Shown here piece by piece: positions 1 through 8,488 of a stretch of DNA of 37,056 nucleotides. Under the pieces are notes generated by a model. That model did not search any database, was not told the origin of the DNA, and saw only the letters and a program-made list of their open reading frames with translations. The number at the start of each line of letters is the position of its first letter. The stretch's first letter is position 1. This stretch comes from DASZMJ01 sp035551935 (GTDB lineage: Bacteria > Planctomycetota > Planctomycetia > Isosphaerales > Isosphaeraceae): NCBI GenBank assembly GCA_035551935.1, contig DASZMJ010000672.1:1-37056 (forward strand). The letters are read 5' to 3'. The translations under genes and the position numbers were made by a program.

Positions 1-23
1 GCGTGCCACCCGAGGGGCGATCA

Positions 24-197
24 GGCGGCCTCGTCGAGGGGGCCGAGGCCGCGGAGGCGGCGCCAGCGGAGGTGGCGGAGGGCGAAGAAGAGGACGGGGA
101 GGAAGACGTCGATGACCTCGTCGGCCACGAGCAGGCCGCCGAGCACAGGCGCCGCCATCGGCCGGATGACCTCGGAGCCGACGCCGGTGGCCCCAGA
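24..197 (-). pseudogene. C-terminal remnant of an RND heavy-metal/multidrug efflux pump (CusA/CzcA type)
   Basis: Directly after the TAG stop of the CocE-like gene, and in the same frame, the minus strand reads about 57 more codons to a TGA at 21-23. The peptide contains TGVGSEVIRPMAAPVLGG and then LLVADEVIDVFLPVLFFALR. This matches the C-terminal end of CusA/CzcA inner-membrane pumps: the GxGAEV-x-RPMAAP-x-GG motif and the last membrane helix. The rest of such a protein (about 1000 residues) is absent, because the sequence upstream is the hydrolase. I read it as an orphan 3' scrap left by recombination or deletion. It has no start codon or ribosome site of its own, so it is unlikely to be expressed except by readthrough of the TAG. 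Confidence 0.7.
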
Positions 198-2090
198 CTA
201 CCCCGCGCGCGGCACGATCGGCAGGACGACGTGCGAGGGGTGGTCGCGGTCGTGGACGACGGTGTTCTCGGCCTCGAGCATCCGGCGGTGGGTGCCGAGC
301 GGGTCGCCGGTGTTGGGGTTGACGTCGAAGCGGGGGAAGTTGCTGCCGGAGATGTCCACGCGGATGCGGTGCCCGGCCTTGAAGACGTTGGCCGTCGGGT
401 AGAGCGCGATCGTGATCGGCACGACCCGGCCGGGCTCCAGCGGCGTCGGCCGGTCGAGCGACTCGCGGTAGCGGGCGCGGAGGATCGAGTCGCCGAGGTT
501 CAAGGCGAAGCCGAGCGGGTAATCCGGGTTCGGCGGGACCTCGTCGACGAGCTTCGCGGTGAAGTCGGTGTCGGTCCGGTCGGAGGCGACCCAGAGCTTG
601 ACGAGCACCGTCCCCGTGACCTCGACGTCCTCGGCCAACGGCCCGGTCCGGAAGACGAGCACGTCGCGGCGCTCGGCCAGGGGGAGGCGGTCGGTCGCCG
701 CGTGGGTGTCGTCGCGCGGGCGCTGGTCGTAGCCGCCGTTCTGCATCAGGCCGGCATTGGAAGAGATATTCCCGCCGATCGTCGGCACGGGATGCCTGGG
801 GTCGAACGTGTAAACGGTCCGGCTGTCGGCTTCCTCGGGGGCGCGGCGGCCGAGGGTGCCGTCGGCGTGCAGGTAGTACGGGGTCGCCGAGGCCCGGGCG
901 ATCGGCCAGGACCGCTCGGCCCGCCAGGAGCCGCCGTGGCGGAGCCGGCCGGCGGGCGAACGGCGGTCGTCGCCGGTCCCCATGATGTAGAGCAATACGG
1001 GCGGGTCGTCCTCGCCGTCGGTCTGTCCCTTCATCCAGCGGTCGTACCAGCGGAGGCGGAGGGCGCCGAGGTCGACCCTGGCGTCGTCGGTGAACTCGAC
1101 CTCGCCCGCGACGTTCGACCCCTGCCCCCCGTGGACCCACGGGCCGATGACGAGCCGCTGCGGCGACCGCTTCGCCTTCGAGAGGGCCTCATAGTTCATC
1201 GTCACCTGCCGCGTCCACGAGTCGTACCAGCCGGTGACGTGCAGGACCGGGACGTCGGCGTAGTCGGCGACGTGGTCGACGACCGACATCCCCTTGACCT
1301 TCCAGGACGGCGACTCAGGCCCGCTCCTCAACGCCTCGACGAGCCACGCCTCGTACTCCGGCACGACCTTCAACGGCGAGGTGCCCGGCCGGAGCGGCAG
1401 GTTGTCGACGTGCTCGCGGATGCGGCGGTGGTTCTCGACGAGTGCGGCCCGGAGGGCGGGGTCGGCCAGCGCGGCCTTGCTGCCGGTGGCCCCCTGGTTG
1501 AAGATCCAGTTCATGAACCGCAGCTCGAACGCCCCGCCGTGCCGCATCCCGGCGACCCCGCAGTTGGAGAGGGCGTCGACCGGGACCATGCAGGTCAGGT
1601 GCGGCGGGTTCATCTCGGCCAGGGCGTGCTGCGTGCCGCCGGGGTAGCTCGTGCCGAACGTGCCGACCTTGCCGTCGGACCACGGTTGCGACGCGATCCA
1701 CTCGACGGTGTCGAAGCCGTCGGCCGGGTCGTCGACCATCATCCGCCAGGCCCCGTCGCTGGCGAACCGGCCGCGGACGTCGTTGACGACGACGTTGTAG
1801 CCCCGCGACGCGTAGTACTTCCCCTCGGCCGAGTCGCCCTTCCCCTTGTTGTACGGGGTGCGCATCAGGAGGGTCGGGAACCGGCCCTCGATCGCCTTGC
1901 CCCCCCGCGCCGGCCGGTAGAGGTCGGCCGCGAGCTTGACGCCGTCGCGCATCGGGATGCGGACGTCGACCGCGACAGCGACCTCGGAGTCGGGCCCTCG
2001 ATTCGAGACTCTGGGCGCCTGCGCCGCCGCCCCTTGGGCGAGGGCGACGCAGGCGATCGTGACGATCCAGGCACGGGCACGGTCCCGCAT
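198..2090 (-). CDS. CocE/NonD family hydrolase (X-Pro dipeptidyl-peptidase S15-like), secreted
   Basis: The 630-residue protein starts with a signal peptide (residues 1 to about 25, ending AAAQA). An alpha/beta-hydrolase domain of the CocE/S15 type follows. The nucleophile elbow GTSYPG places Ser148; the other triad residues are probably Asp290 in GWYDSW and His320 in GPWVHGG. The early RTPYNK and NDVRGRF motifs are typical of the family. The last 200 or so residues are the beta-rich C-terminal domain (VTGTVLVKLWVASD, GHRIRVDISGSNFPRF). Family members hydrolyse esters or N-acyl bonds; the substrate here is unknown. Export to the periplasm is inferred from the signal. The ATG at 2090 has GGAGG upstream. 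It lies 31 bp after the redoxin fusion gene on the same strand and may be co-transcribed. Confidence 0.92.
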   Translation of the reverse strand: MRDRARAWIVTIACVALAQGAAAQAPRVSNRGPDSEVAVAVDVRIPMRDGVKLAADLYRPARGGKAIEGRFPTLLMRTPYNKGKGDSAEGKYYASRGYNVVVNDVRGRFASDGAWRMMVDDPADGFDTVEWIASQPWSDGKVGTFGTSYPGGTQHALAEMNPPHLTCMVPVDALSNCGVAGMRHGGAFELRFMNWIFNQGATGSKAALADPALRAALVENHRRIREHVDNLPLRPGTSPLKVVPEYEAWLVEALRSGPESPSWKVKGMSVVDHVADYADVPVLHVTGWYDSWTRQVTMNYEALSKAKRSPQRLVIGPWVHGGQGSNVAGEVEFTDDARVDLGALRLRWYDRWMKGQTDGEDDPPVLLYIMGTGDDRRSPAGRLRHGGSWRAERSWPIARASATPYYLHADGTLGRRAPEEADSRTVYTFDPRHPVPTIGGNISSNAGLMQNGGYDQRPRDDTHAATDRLPLAERRDVLVFRTGPLAEDVEVTGTVLVKLWVASDRTDTDFTAKLVDEVPPNPDYPLGFALNLGDSILRARYRESLDRPTPLEPGRVVPITIALYPTANVFKAGHRIRVDISGSNFPRFDVNPNTGDPLGTHRRMLEAENTVVHDRDHPSHVVLPIVPRAG

Positions 2091-2121
2091 CGATCGGCCT
2101 CCGGGCGCCGCGCGACGGCCT

Positions 2122-4065
2122 TCAACGGCCGCCCTGGCCCTTGTCCCTGTCCTTCGTGCGCTCGTCCTTGTCGTCGTTGCGGGGGTAGGACTTCGCGATG
2201 ATCTCGCGGAGGTCGTCCTTGTCGCCGCGGGTCAGGTCCTGGCCGGCCTTGGTGACGGCGAGGAAGCCGATGCACATCTCGTCGGTGGTCTTCTCGCCCC
2301 AGGTGACGGTCGGCAGCTCGGCCTTGTCGCGGCTGGGGTTGCGGGGGTTGTCGCGGCTGTTGTCGTAGTGGCTGACGACTTCCAGCACCGTCCCCCTGGG
2401 CAGGTCGAGCGGCTCGGCGAAGTAGTACGTGTTCTGCCAGTTGAAGTCCCAGTCGGCGATCTTGACCAGTGGCCGGGTCCGGCCGTCGGGGTAGGTGACG
2501 TTCATGGCGATGTCGCGGCCGAGCAGGTGCATGTGCGGCGTCACGGCCCAGGCGCGGAGGTCGCACGGGGTGGTCCAGCGGGCGCGGACCTCGACGTTCT
2601 TGGAGCCGGGCGGCAGCACGAGGTCCTTGCGGTTCAGCGCGGCGGCCCAATGGAAGGTCTGCTGGACCGGCTTGCGGCAGAAGTAGAGGCCCATCCGGGT
2701 GCGGTCGGTCTCGTCGCGGCCGCTGGGGTGGTAGTGGATCTGCATGACGACGTCGGCCTTCTTCGGCAGCGACCGGCCGATGCCGTCGGGCAGGCGGGTC
2801 GGCTCGTTGCCGGGGGCCCAGCCGCCGAGGTCGCCGTGGACCTGGATGCCGGGGCCCGAGAAGCAGGTGTAGCCGGGGCCGAGCGAGTCCTTGCCCTCCT
2901 CCTGGCGCGTCTCGGCCTCCTTCGTGCGGGCCTCGCCCTGGACGTCGACGTAGCTGAGGACGTGGTGGACGACCTTGCGATTGCCGGGGCGGTACTCGAT
3001 GGCGGCGATGTAGACGTCGTCGGGCAGGTCGGTGGGCAGGACGAAGCAGCGGTAGATGTCCTCGCCCTGCGCGGGGATGCGGAAGTCCTCGGCGGGCTCG
3101 ACGACGAGGTCGGGCTTGCCGAGCTGCCAGCCGTCGTCGGCCGAGGGCGGGGTGGGCACCCGGGTCAGGTCGCCGCCCGGGGCGCCGGCCTCGGCCCAGG
3201 CGACGAGGGTGGCGATCTCGTCGCTCGAGAGCGAGCGGTCGTGCTGGAACTTCGGCCCGACGCCCGGCATCGGCTTCCACGGCGGCATCGTCCGCGACTC
3301 GGCGACGGCGGCGATGTCGTCGGCCCGCTTGCGGGCCTGCTCATACGTCACCAACGAGAACGGCCCGACCTGACCCGGCCGGTGGCAGTCGCGGCAGTTC
3401 TTCTGGAGGATCGCGGCGACCTCGCCCGCGAACGTCGGCCTGGTCGCGGCCCTGGGGGGCTCGGGCAGCGGGCAGCCGACGGCCTCGGTGCGCGGGACCG
3501 CGACCTCCTTGCCGGCCAGCACCGCGACGATCGCGTCGCGCAGCTCGTGCGTCCGAGGGGTCGCGTTCCGCTTCTGCCGCGCCGCGTACTGGTCGTCGAT
3601 CCGGCCGCGATACCGGAGTCGGCCGTTGTCGTCGAGCACGACCGCCTCGGGCGTGACCTTCGCCCCGAGCCGCCGCGCGACCTTGCCGTCGCGATCGCGG
3701 GCGACCGGGAAGTCCAGCTCGTATTCCTTGGCGTGCTGCGCGACCTCGGCGTCGGCCAGGTCGGGGTCGACGCAGAGCCCGACCAGCTTCAGCCGCGCGG
3801 CCGGGAACTCCCCGGCCAGGGCCTTGAGCGTCGGGCTATACCCGTTGGAGATCGGGCACTCGCTCGAATAGAAGACGACGGCCGTCGCGCCCTTCGCCGG
3901 GGCGTCGAGCGTCAGCGATTTCCCGTCGACCGTCCGCAACGGCCGCAGGCCGGCCGCGGGCGCCTCGTCGCCGCCGCGGGCGATCGCCCCGCCCCAGGCC
4001 AACGAGGCCGCCAGGGCGATCGCCATCGACCCGAGCCACTTCGCCATCGCCGTTCGCACATGCAT
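2122..4065 (-). CDS. Redoxin - cytochrome c - copper type II monooxygenase-like fusion protein, secreted
   Basis: This is a 647-residue multidomain protein. Residues 1-30 look like a signal peptide. Residues 45-190 are a thioredoxin-fold peroxiredoxin/AhpC-TSA-like domain with a single active-site-type Cys in YSSECP (Cys70). Residues 212-295 hold a c-type heme site, CRDCH at 224-228, followed by MPPW, as in cytochrome c domains of planctomycete multidomain proteins. Residues 315-605 resemble the copper type II ascorbate-dependent monooxygenase (PHM) double jelly roll: HH at 367-368, HYH at 444-446, HMH at 511-513 and a possible Met ligand at 597. The last 30 residues are a charged tail. I chose the ATG at 4065 because it starts the signal peptide and has GGAGG just upstream; the frame stays open further back but only through repeat DNA. 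A periplasmic redox role is inferred; the substrate is unknown. Confidence 0.85.
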   Translation of the reverse strand: MHVRTAMAKWLGSMAIALAASLAWGGAIARGGDEAPAAGLRPLRTVDGKSLTLDAPAKGATAVVFYSSECPISNGYSPTLKALAGEFPAARLKLVGLCVDPDLADAEVAQHAKEYELDFPVARDRDGKVARRLGAKVTPEAVVLDDNGRLRYRGRIDDQYAARQKRNATPRTHELRDAIVAVLAGKEVAVPRTEAVGCPLPEPPRAATRPTFAGEVAAILQKNCRDCHRPGQVGPFSLVTYEQARKRADDIAAVAESRTMPPWKPMPGVGPKFQHDRSLSSDEIATLVAWAEAGAPGGDLTRVPTPPSADDGWQLGKPDLVVEPAEDFRIPAQGEDIYRCFVLPTDLPDDVYIAAIEYRPGNRKVVHHVLSYVDVQGEARTKEAETRQEEGKDSLGPGYTCFSGPGIQVHGDLGGWAPGNEPTRLPDGIGRSLPKKADVVMQIHYHPSGRDETDRTRMGLYFCRKPVQQTFHWAAALNRKDLVLPPGSKNVEVRARWTTPCDLRAWAVTPHMHLLGRDIAMNVTYPDGRTRPLVKIADWDFNWQNTYYFAEPLDLPRGTVLEVVSHYDNSRDNPRNPSRDKAELPTVTWGEKTTDEMCIGFLAVTKAGQDLTRGDKDDLREIIAKSYPRNDDKDERTKDRDKGQGGR

Positions 4066-4244
4066 GGGAACACGATCCTCCAGGGATGCCGACTGCGGCC
4101 CCTGCCGCCCCGCGCGTCCGGGCGACGACGCGCGACACCCCGAGCCCCCGGCCCGGTCCGGTCGGTCGCGACGCCCATTGTACCATCCCGGAGGGGATCG
4201 ACGTTTCACCTTTCCGGCCGACACGACGATTCGGCCGGCGGGGA

Positions 4245-4328
4245 AAGCTCCACCACAAAGGCACAAAGGACACAAAGGAAAATCCATTTTTTATTGGATT
4301 ATCCTTTGTGTCCTTTGTGGTGGAGCTT
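4245..4328. terminator. Long imperfect hairpin built from CACAAAGG words
   Basis: The left arm carries tandem words (CCACCACAAAGG, CACAAAGG, ACACAAAGG), followed by an AT-rich loop. The right arm, ATCCTTTGTGTCCTTTGTGG and on to TGGAGCTT, is its complement except that one 8-bp word is missing. It sits just downstream of the isomerase gene and upstream of the redoxin fusion gene, both on the minus strand, so a terminator role for the former is plausible. A second element of the same type is at 23175-23263. Confidence 0.75.
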
Positions 4329-4342
4329 CTTCCTCACCCTCA

Positions 4343-5290
4343 TCAGGGATTGTAGGACGCGCCCCGGAGCGACTCGAGGAGCTTCTTGGTGGCCTTGATG
4401 CCGTCGGGCTCGGAGAGGCGGTTGCCCTCGTATTCGATGCCGACGAAGTCGTGATAGCCGGCGTCGGTGACGATCTTGAGGATGCGGGCGTAGTCGAGCT
4501 TCGTCTCGCGGCCGTCGGGGCCGAAGTCGTAGCTCTTGGCCGAGACGCCCTTGGCGTAGGGCATCATCCGCGCGATGGCGTCGTAGACGTCGATGGTGTA
4601 CTTGCCGTCCTGCTGCGGGAAGTTGCCGAAGTCGGGGAGGGTGCCGAAGGTGTCGCGGTGGACGGCCTTCATCAGGGCGACCATGGCGTCGGGGTTGCTG
4701 GACGGGCCGCCGTGGTTCTCGCAGATGATCTTGATCTTGTGTTGGTCGCCGTAGTCGGTCAGGGCCGAGCACGCCTCGGCGACGTTCTTGACGTCGTCGG
4801 GGCCGTAGTGGCCGCCGGTGTTGACCCGGATCGCGTGGCAGCCCAGCGCCGCGGCGGCGTCGACCCACTTCTTGTGGTTGGTCACGGCCTCGTCGCGCCG
4901 CGACTTGTCGGGCTCGCTGAGGTCCCCCTCGCCGTCGATCATGATCAGCACGCAGGTGACGCCCTGGTCGTCGGCGCGCTTCTTGAGCTGCTTGAGGTAG
5001 GCGTTGTCGTGCGCCTTGTCCTTGAAGAACTGGTTGACGAACTCGCATCCCTCGATGCCGTAGTCCTCGCGGGCGATCTTCGGGAAGTCGAGGTTGTCGA
5101 TCGACTTCTTGAACAGGGCGTTATGGAGCGACCACTCCGCCAGCGAGATCTTGAAGTCGCCGATCTTGCCCGCCGCCGGCTTGCCGGTGACGTCGGCCGC
5201 CGTGGCCAGCCCCGGCAGCACCCCGGCCGCGGCGGCGCCGGCGATGGTCGTTCGGATGAAGTCGCGACGGGTCGTTGCGGTCCCTGGCAT
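4343..5290 (-). CDS. Sugar phosphate isomerase/epimerase-like TIM-barrel protein, Tat-exported
   Basis: The 315-residue protein has an N-terminal twin-arginine signal (TTRRDFIRTT) followed by an Ala-rich hydrophobic stretch. The mature part is a xylose-isomerase-like TIM barrel (AP endonuclease 2 family). Likely divalent-metal ligands are the Glu in ICENHGG, the Asp in LPDFGNF and the Glu in GIEYEG. Such Tat-exported isomerase-like proteins are abundant in planctomycetes, usually with unknown sugar or polyol substrates. Export in a folded, metal-loaded state is inferred from the signal. The ATG at 5290 has a GGAGG site about 8 bp upstream. A strong hairpin follows the stop. Confidence 0.9.
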   Translation of the reverse strand: MPGTATTRRDFIRTTIAGAAAAGVLPGLATAADVTGKPAAGKIGDFKISLAEWSLHNALFKKSIDNLDFPKIAREDYGIEGCEFVNQFFKDKAHDNAYLKQLKKRADDQGVTCVLIMIDGEGDLSEPDKSRRDEAVTNHKKWVDAAAALGCHAIRVNTGGHYGPDDVKNVAEACSALTDYGDQHKIKIICENHGGPSSNPDAMVALMKAVHRDTFGTLPDFGNFPQQDGKYTIDVYDAIARMMPYAKGVSAKSYDFGPDGRETKLDYARILKIVTDAGYHDFVGIEYEGNRLSEPDGIKATKKLLESLRGASYNP

Positions 5291-5347
5291 CGCTGCGGCC
5301 TCCGGATCGTCGTGGTCGATTCGTCCCGGTCTCCCGAGCCTCGCAGT

Positions 5348-5914
5348 CTATGGGGCGCGCTTGGCCCGGTCAATCGGCCGCCGCGGGGTCGTTCTGGCGC
5401 CGCCGCCGTCCGGTTCGGCCCTCTCGCCGCCTGGCCCGTTGCTCGCCCCGCTGCCCTTCTCGTTGCTCCGGGCGATCAAGGATTGGATCAGAGAACGGAC
5501 CTCAGCTGAGCGGAGTACCTGGCCGACGAGGTCGATGAACTCCTGCTGGGTGGCGGCCTGTCGGCCCGGATTCGATTTGGCACCGAGGCCTCGTTGAGAG
5601 ACTTTCTCCAGGACCTCTGGAAGCGTCGTCGGAGATCGGGGGAGGAAGCAATCGGCCTCGACAGTGACCGGATAGACATCGTCCTTCTTGCTGGTCGCGT
5701 AAAGGATCGTGCGCCGATAATTCTCGAGGGACGGTGCGATGAGATCGAACCCGAGTCGGGTCTGGGAGTCGGTGGTCGTGACCGAGACATCCGCACGGAG
5801 GATGTCCTTGGTCTTCGTTGCAAGGAGACTTTTCTGAGACATCAAGATAGCATAAGGCGACTGCACTTCGACCTTGATGTCGTCGGGCCAGAGGTCGAGG
5901 GTGTCGTTGGCCAC
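5348..5914 (-). CDS. Hypothetical protein, partner of the EEP-family nuclease gene
   Basis: This 188-residue protein starts at GTG (5914) with GAGG upstream, 15 bp after the stop of the EEP-family gene, so the two are almost certainly co-transcribed. I do not recognise the family. The first 105 residues look like a mixed alpha/beta domain (DLWPDDIKVEVQSPYAILMS, RLGFDLIAPSLENYR, VYPVTVEADCF). Residues 115-150 are probably helical (EFIDLVGQVLRSAEVRSLIQ). The tail of about 35 residues is Gly/Arg/Pro-rich and disordered. There is no signal peptide or membrane helix, so it should be cytoplasmic. The base composition is less GC-rich than the flanking genes. A function tied to the neighbouring hydrolase is inference from linkage only. 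Confidence 0.75.
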   Translation of the reverse strand: MANDTLDLWPDDIKVEVQSPYAILMSQKSLLATKTKDILRADVSVTTTDSQTRLGFDLIAPSLENYRRTILYATSKKDDVYPVTVEADCFLPRSPTTLPEVLEKVSQRGLGAKSNPGRQAATQQEFIDLVGQVLRSAEVRSLIQSLIARSNEKGSGASNGPGGERAEPDGGGARTTPRRPIDRAKRAP

Positions 5915-5929
5915 GGGCGATTCCTCGGA

Positions 5930-6730
5930 CTAGACGTCCAGTCGGAAGAAGAGGGGCAGATGGTCGGATGCCTTGGGGAGACCGCGATTGCTGATGAGTG
6001 GATCGTACCCGTCGGACACCAGGATTTTCAAGCAATCGAGATGATTCATCAGGCCGGGCCGTAAGAGAACTTGGTCGTACATATTCCAGAAAGGATTCAC
6101 CGCCTCGGAGGCGCCGCGATAGAATGTCCCGGCGGGGCCTTCCGTGCGATCGCCGAAGCAGCCCCACATCGGGTTGTAGAAGAACGGCCGCGGGATTGTC
6201 TGGACCTTCCTGTACTGCCGGCGGGCCAGGTCGCGCGTCATGACGCCGTGCAAGCCAAAAGCGCCGATCATGCCGGAGTCGAACGGATTCATGTTCAAGT
6301 CGCCGACAAGGATAGTGCGACGATGACCCGCGGTGTCCTCGGCCGTGTCAATCTCTTTGGAGACTTGTGTGAGCAATCCGTTCAGGCTCTCGACACCGGC
6401 ATTCACGCGACTCGGGAGATGAGCGATGGCGAGCAGGAACTCGAAGCGAGGAGCGGCCACCCGTTTGATCGACATCCGTCCGCCGACGGTGTCATAGTGA
6501 TCCACGATGGAATCGGGCGACATCCTCGACAGAACGTGGACGACGCCGGCTTGTCCGGAGGTCGAGTGATAACCTCCGACCCCGGCGGCGTTCAACGCGT
6601 CGATGACCTCCGACATATCGATCGCGCATTCCGCCAGCATCACCACATCAACGTCATGCGTCCCAACGAGTTGCGCAACGCGATCCTGCAAGGGCTTCTT
6701 GTTCAGATTCCAGAAGAGGAATGACATCAT
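5930..6730 (-). CDS. Endonuclease/exonuclease/phosphatase (EEP) family protein
   Basis: The 266-residue protein carries the EEP-fold signature: Asn8 in FWNLNKK, Glu34 in VVMLAE, His104 in AIAHLPSR, Asp144 and Asn146 in VGDLNMNPFD, and the C-terminal SDH at 255-257. These metal-binding and catalytic positions are complete, so an active Mg-dependent phosphodiesterase or phosphomonoesterase is expected. The family includes AP endonucleases, DNase I-like enzymes and sphingomyelinases; the substrate cannot be read from the sequence. There is no signal peptide. Two adjacent ATG codons (6730 and 6727) are possible starts. It lies 15 bp from both galT and the following unknown gene. Its GC content and codon use look lower than in galT, which suggests a separate origin. 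Confidence 0.88.
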   Translation of the reverse strand: MMSFLFWNLNKKPLQDRVAQLVGTHDVDVVMLAECAIDMSEVIDALNAAGVGGYHSTSGQAGVVHVLSRMSPDSIVDHYDTVGGRMSIKRVAAPRFEFLLAIAHLPSRVNAGVESLNGLLTQVSKEIDTAEDTAGHRRTILVGDLNMNPFDSGMIGAFGLHGVMTRDLARRQYRKVQTIPRPFFYNPMWGCFGDRTEGPAGTFYRGASEAVNPFWNMYDQVLLRPGLMNHLDCLKILVSDGYDPLISNRGLPKASDHLPLFFRLDV

Positions 6731-6745
6731 CGCCCGCGTCGGCCC

Positions 6746-7798
6746 TTACGAGTTCGCGCCGCCCTTGTGAACCACTGGAATAGGGGCGGGCTCGGGGGCG
6801 GCGTCGACCTCGCGGAGGAAGGCGGCGGCGTCCTCGGGGGGGACGGGGTTGATGTAGAAGCCGGAGCCCCACTCGAAGCCGGCGATCTTCGTCAGGCGGG
6901 GGATGATCTCGATGTGCCAGTGATAATGCGGCAACTCCTGGTGGTCGAAGGGGGCGGTGTGGATGATGTAGTTGTAAGCGGGATGATCCAGGGCCTCCTC
7001 GAGCTTGCCGAGGACCTGGCGCAGGACGGAGCCGAGGTCGTCGACGCCGGGCTTGGGGATGTTCTCGAAGTGGCTGGAGTGGGCCTTGGGCAGGATCCAG
7101 GTCTCGAACGGGTGCCGGCTGGCGTAGGGGCAGAAGGCGGTGAAATGCGGCGTGTCGAGGACGATCCGGCGCTCGGTGGCGAGCTCCTGCTGGACCATGT
7201 CGCAGTAGATGCAGCGGCCGCGATAGTTCGAGAATTCGAGCGCGCCGGTCATCTCCTCCCAGACCGAGATCGGCACGATCGGCGTGACGATGAGCTGGCT
7301 GTGCGAGTGCTCGAGGCTCGCCCCGGCCGCGGCGCCGACGTTCTTGAACAGCATGCCGTGCACCAGCCTCGTGTCCTTCTTCAGGTCCACCAGCCGGTCG
7401 CGGTACGCCCAGAGCACCTCGCGGATGTTGTCCTCGGATAATTCGGACATGCTGACGTGATGGCGTGGGGTCTCGATGATGACCTCGTGCGCGCCGACGC
7501 CGGCCATCTGGTCGTAGATGCCGTCGCCGCGCTTGTTGAGGTTGCCCTCGACCTTGAGCGCCGGGAACTTGTTCGGCACGACGCGGACCCGCCAGCCGGG
7601 GCCGTTGGCGTGCGTGCCGCGCTCGCGGTAGGCGAGGACCTCGTGCGGCGTCTTGTCCTCCTGCCCCTCGCAGAACGGGCAGAGGCCCGGCTCGCCCCGG
7701 CCCATCCCCTCCGCCTTGAAGTCGTGGGGCCGCTTGGCGCGCTCGTGCGCGATGATCACCCAGCGGCCGACGATCGGGTCCTTGCGCAGCTCTGGCAC
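6746..7798 (-). CDS. galT: Galactose-1-phosphate uridylyltransferase
   Basis: The 350-residue protein is of normal GalT length. The active-site motif HSHSQ (His164, His166, Gln168) marks this HIT-superfamily nucleotidyltransferase; His166 would form the uridylyl intermediate. CPFC at 40-43 is the usual zinc-binding pair, and VVPNKFPAL near residue 75 is a conserved stretch. The expected reaction is UDP-glucose plus galactose-1-phosphate to glucose-1-phosphate plus UDP-galactose (Leloir pathway). Homologues placed next to glycogen genes may act on other sugar phosphates. The start is GTG at 7798 with GGAGG about 8 bp upstream. It is the fourth gene of the glgA-GH57-HEAT-galT run. Confidence 0.93.
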   Translation of the reverse strand: MPELRKDPIVGRWVIIAHERAKRPHDFKAEGMGRGEPGLCPFCEGQEDKTPHEVLAYRERGTHANGPGWRVRVVPNKFPALKVEGNLNKRGDGIYDQMAGVGAHEVIIETPRHHVSMSELSEDNIREVLWAYRDRLVDLKKDTRLVHGMLFKNVGAAAGASLEHSHSQLIVTPIVPISVWEEMTGALEFSNYRGRCIYCDMVQQELATERRIVLDTPHFTAFCPYASRHPFETWILPKAHSSHFENIPKPGVDDLGSVLRQVLGKLEEALDHPAYNYIIHTAPFDHQELPHYHWHIEIIPRLTKIAGFEWGSGFYINPVPPEDAAAFLREVDAAPEPAPIPVVHKGGANS

Positions 7799-7849
7799 CG
7801 TACCGGCCTCCGTTCGAGTCCATTCGAAAAACGTTCCGACATCTTTCTT

Positions 7850-8476
7850 TCACTTCGATGGATCTTCCCCGATCGCCCCCAGGCGCACGAGCGTGTCGCG
7901 CGCCGAGTCCCGTACCGAATCGTCGCCGTCGTGCTCCCGGAGACCGCGAAGCTTCGGGATGGCGGGCGCGGCCTCCGGCAGGCCAATCCGCCCGAGGGAA
8001 TCGGCGGCAGCTTCGCGGATATCCGGCCGCGGGTCGCTGAGGAGGTCGACGATGGGCGGTACAAGCCGGTCCATCGCCCATCGCGGGAGTTCGACGGCGA
8101 CGCCGAGGAGGAGTTCCCGGACGGCCTCCGCGTCTCCTCCAGCCGCGGCCGCCCGCACCCGCTCGAGCAGGAGGGGGACGATCCGATCCCCGGCCCGCAC
8201 CAGGGCCCGGTGGACATCCAGGGTCAATGGACATTGGCCTATGGCCCAGTCGAGGAGACGCGGAATAGCTGCGTCGGAACCCGGCCGATTCATCATGTGA
8301 TATAGTGCAATAACAATTGAGATTGCCTTTCTATGGTTCAGTTCGGAGACCAAGACAGGGATGGCCCGCTCCCCAAGGTTGATAACCGTCATCAAGGACT
8401 CGATGTACGCGCCGTACCGCCGGCTCATCTCACGAACGGCTTCACGTGCCGCTTCGTCGTTTTCTTGAGGTTCCAT
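7850..8476 (-). CDS. HEAT-repeat protein
   Basis: The 208-residue protein is all alpha-helical in appearance. It contains HEAT/PBS-lyase-type repeats: AIPVLVSELNHRKA near residue 40, VPPIVDLLSDPRPDIREAAADSLGRIG near 140-165 and APAIPKLRGLREHDGDDSVRDSARDTLVRLG at the end. Such proteins are scaffolds and have no catalytic motif. The ATG at 8476 follows a GAGGGGG site and lies 12 bp after the GH57 stop, so translation is probably coupled to that gene. The middle of the gene is noticeably less GC-rich than its neighbours. A role as an adaptor in glycogen metabolism is only a guess from position. Confidence 0.85.
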   Translation of the reverse strand: MEPQENDEAAREAVREMSRRYGAYIESLMTVINLGERAIPVLVSELNHRKAISIVIALYHMMNRPGSDAAIPRLLDWAIGQCPLTLDVHRALVRAGDRIVPLLLERVRAAAAGGDAEAVRELLLGVAVELPRWAMDRLVPPIVDLLSDPRPDIREAAADSLGRIGLPEAAPAIPKLRGLREHDGDDSVRDSARDTLVRLGAIGEDPSK

Positions 8477-8488
8477 GCGTCCCCCTCA

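Noticed and set aside
3..2201. Long plus-strand open frame opposite the CocE-like gene
   Set aside because: Composition is Val/Asp/Gly/Arg-rich with no domain; it is the antisense shadow of a clearly homologous gene. The same applies to plus-strand frames at 1936-4398, 8333-11557, 13895-16345, 26865-29747 and 30349-34770.
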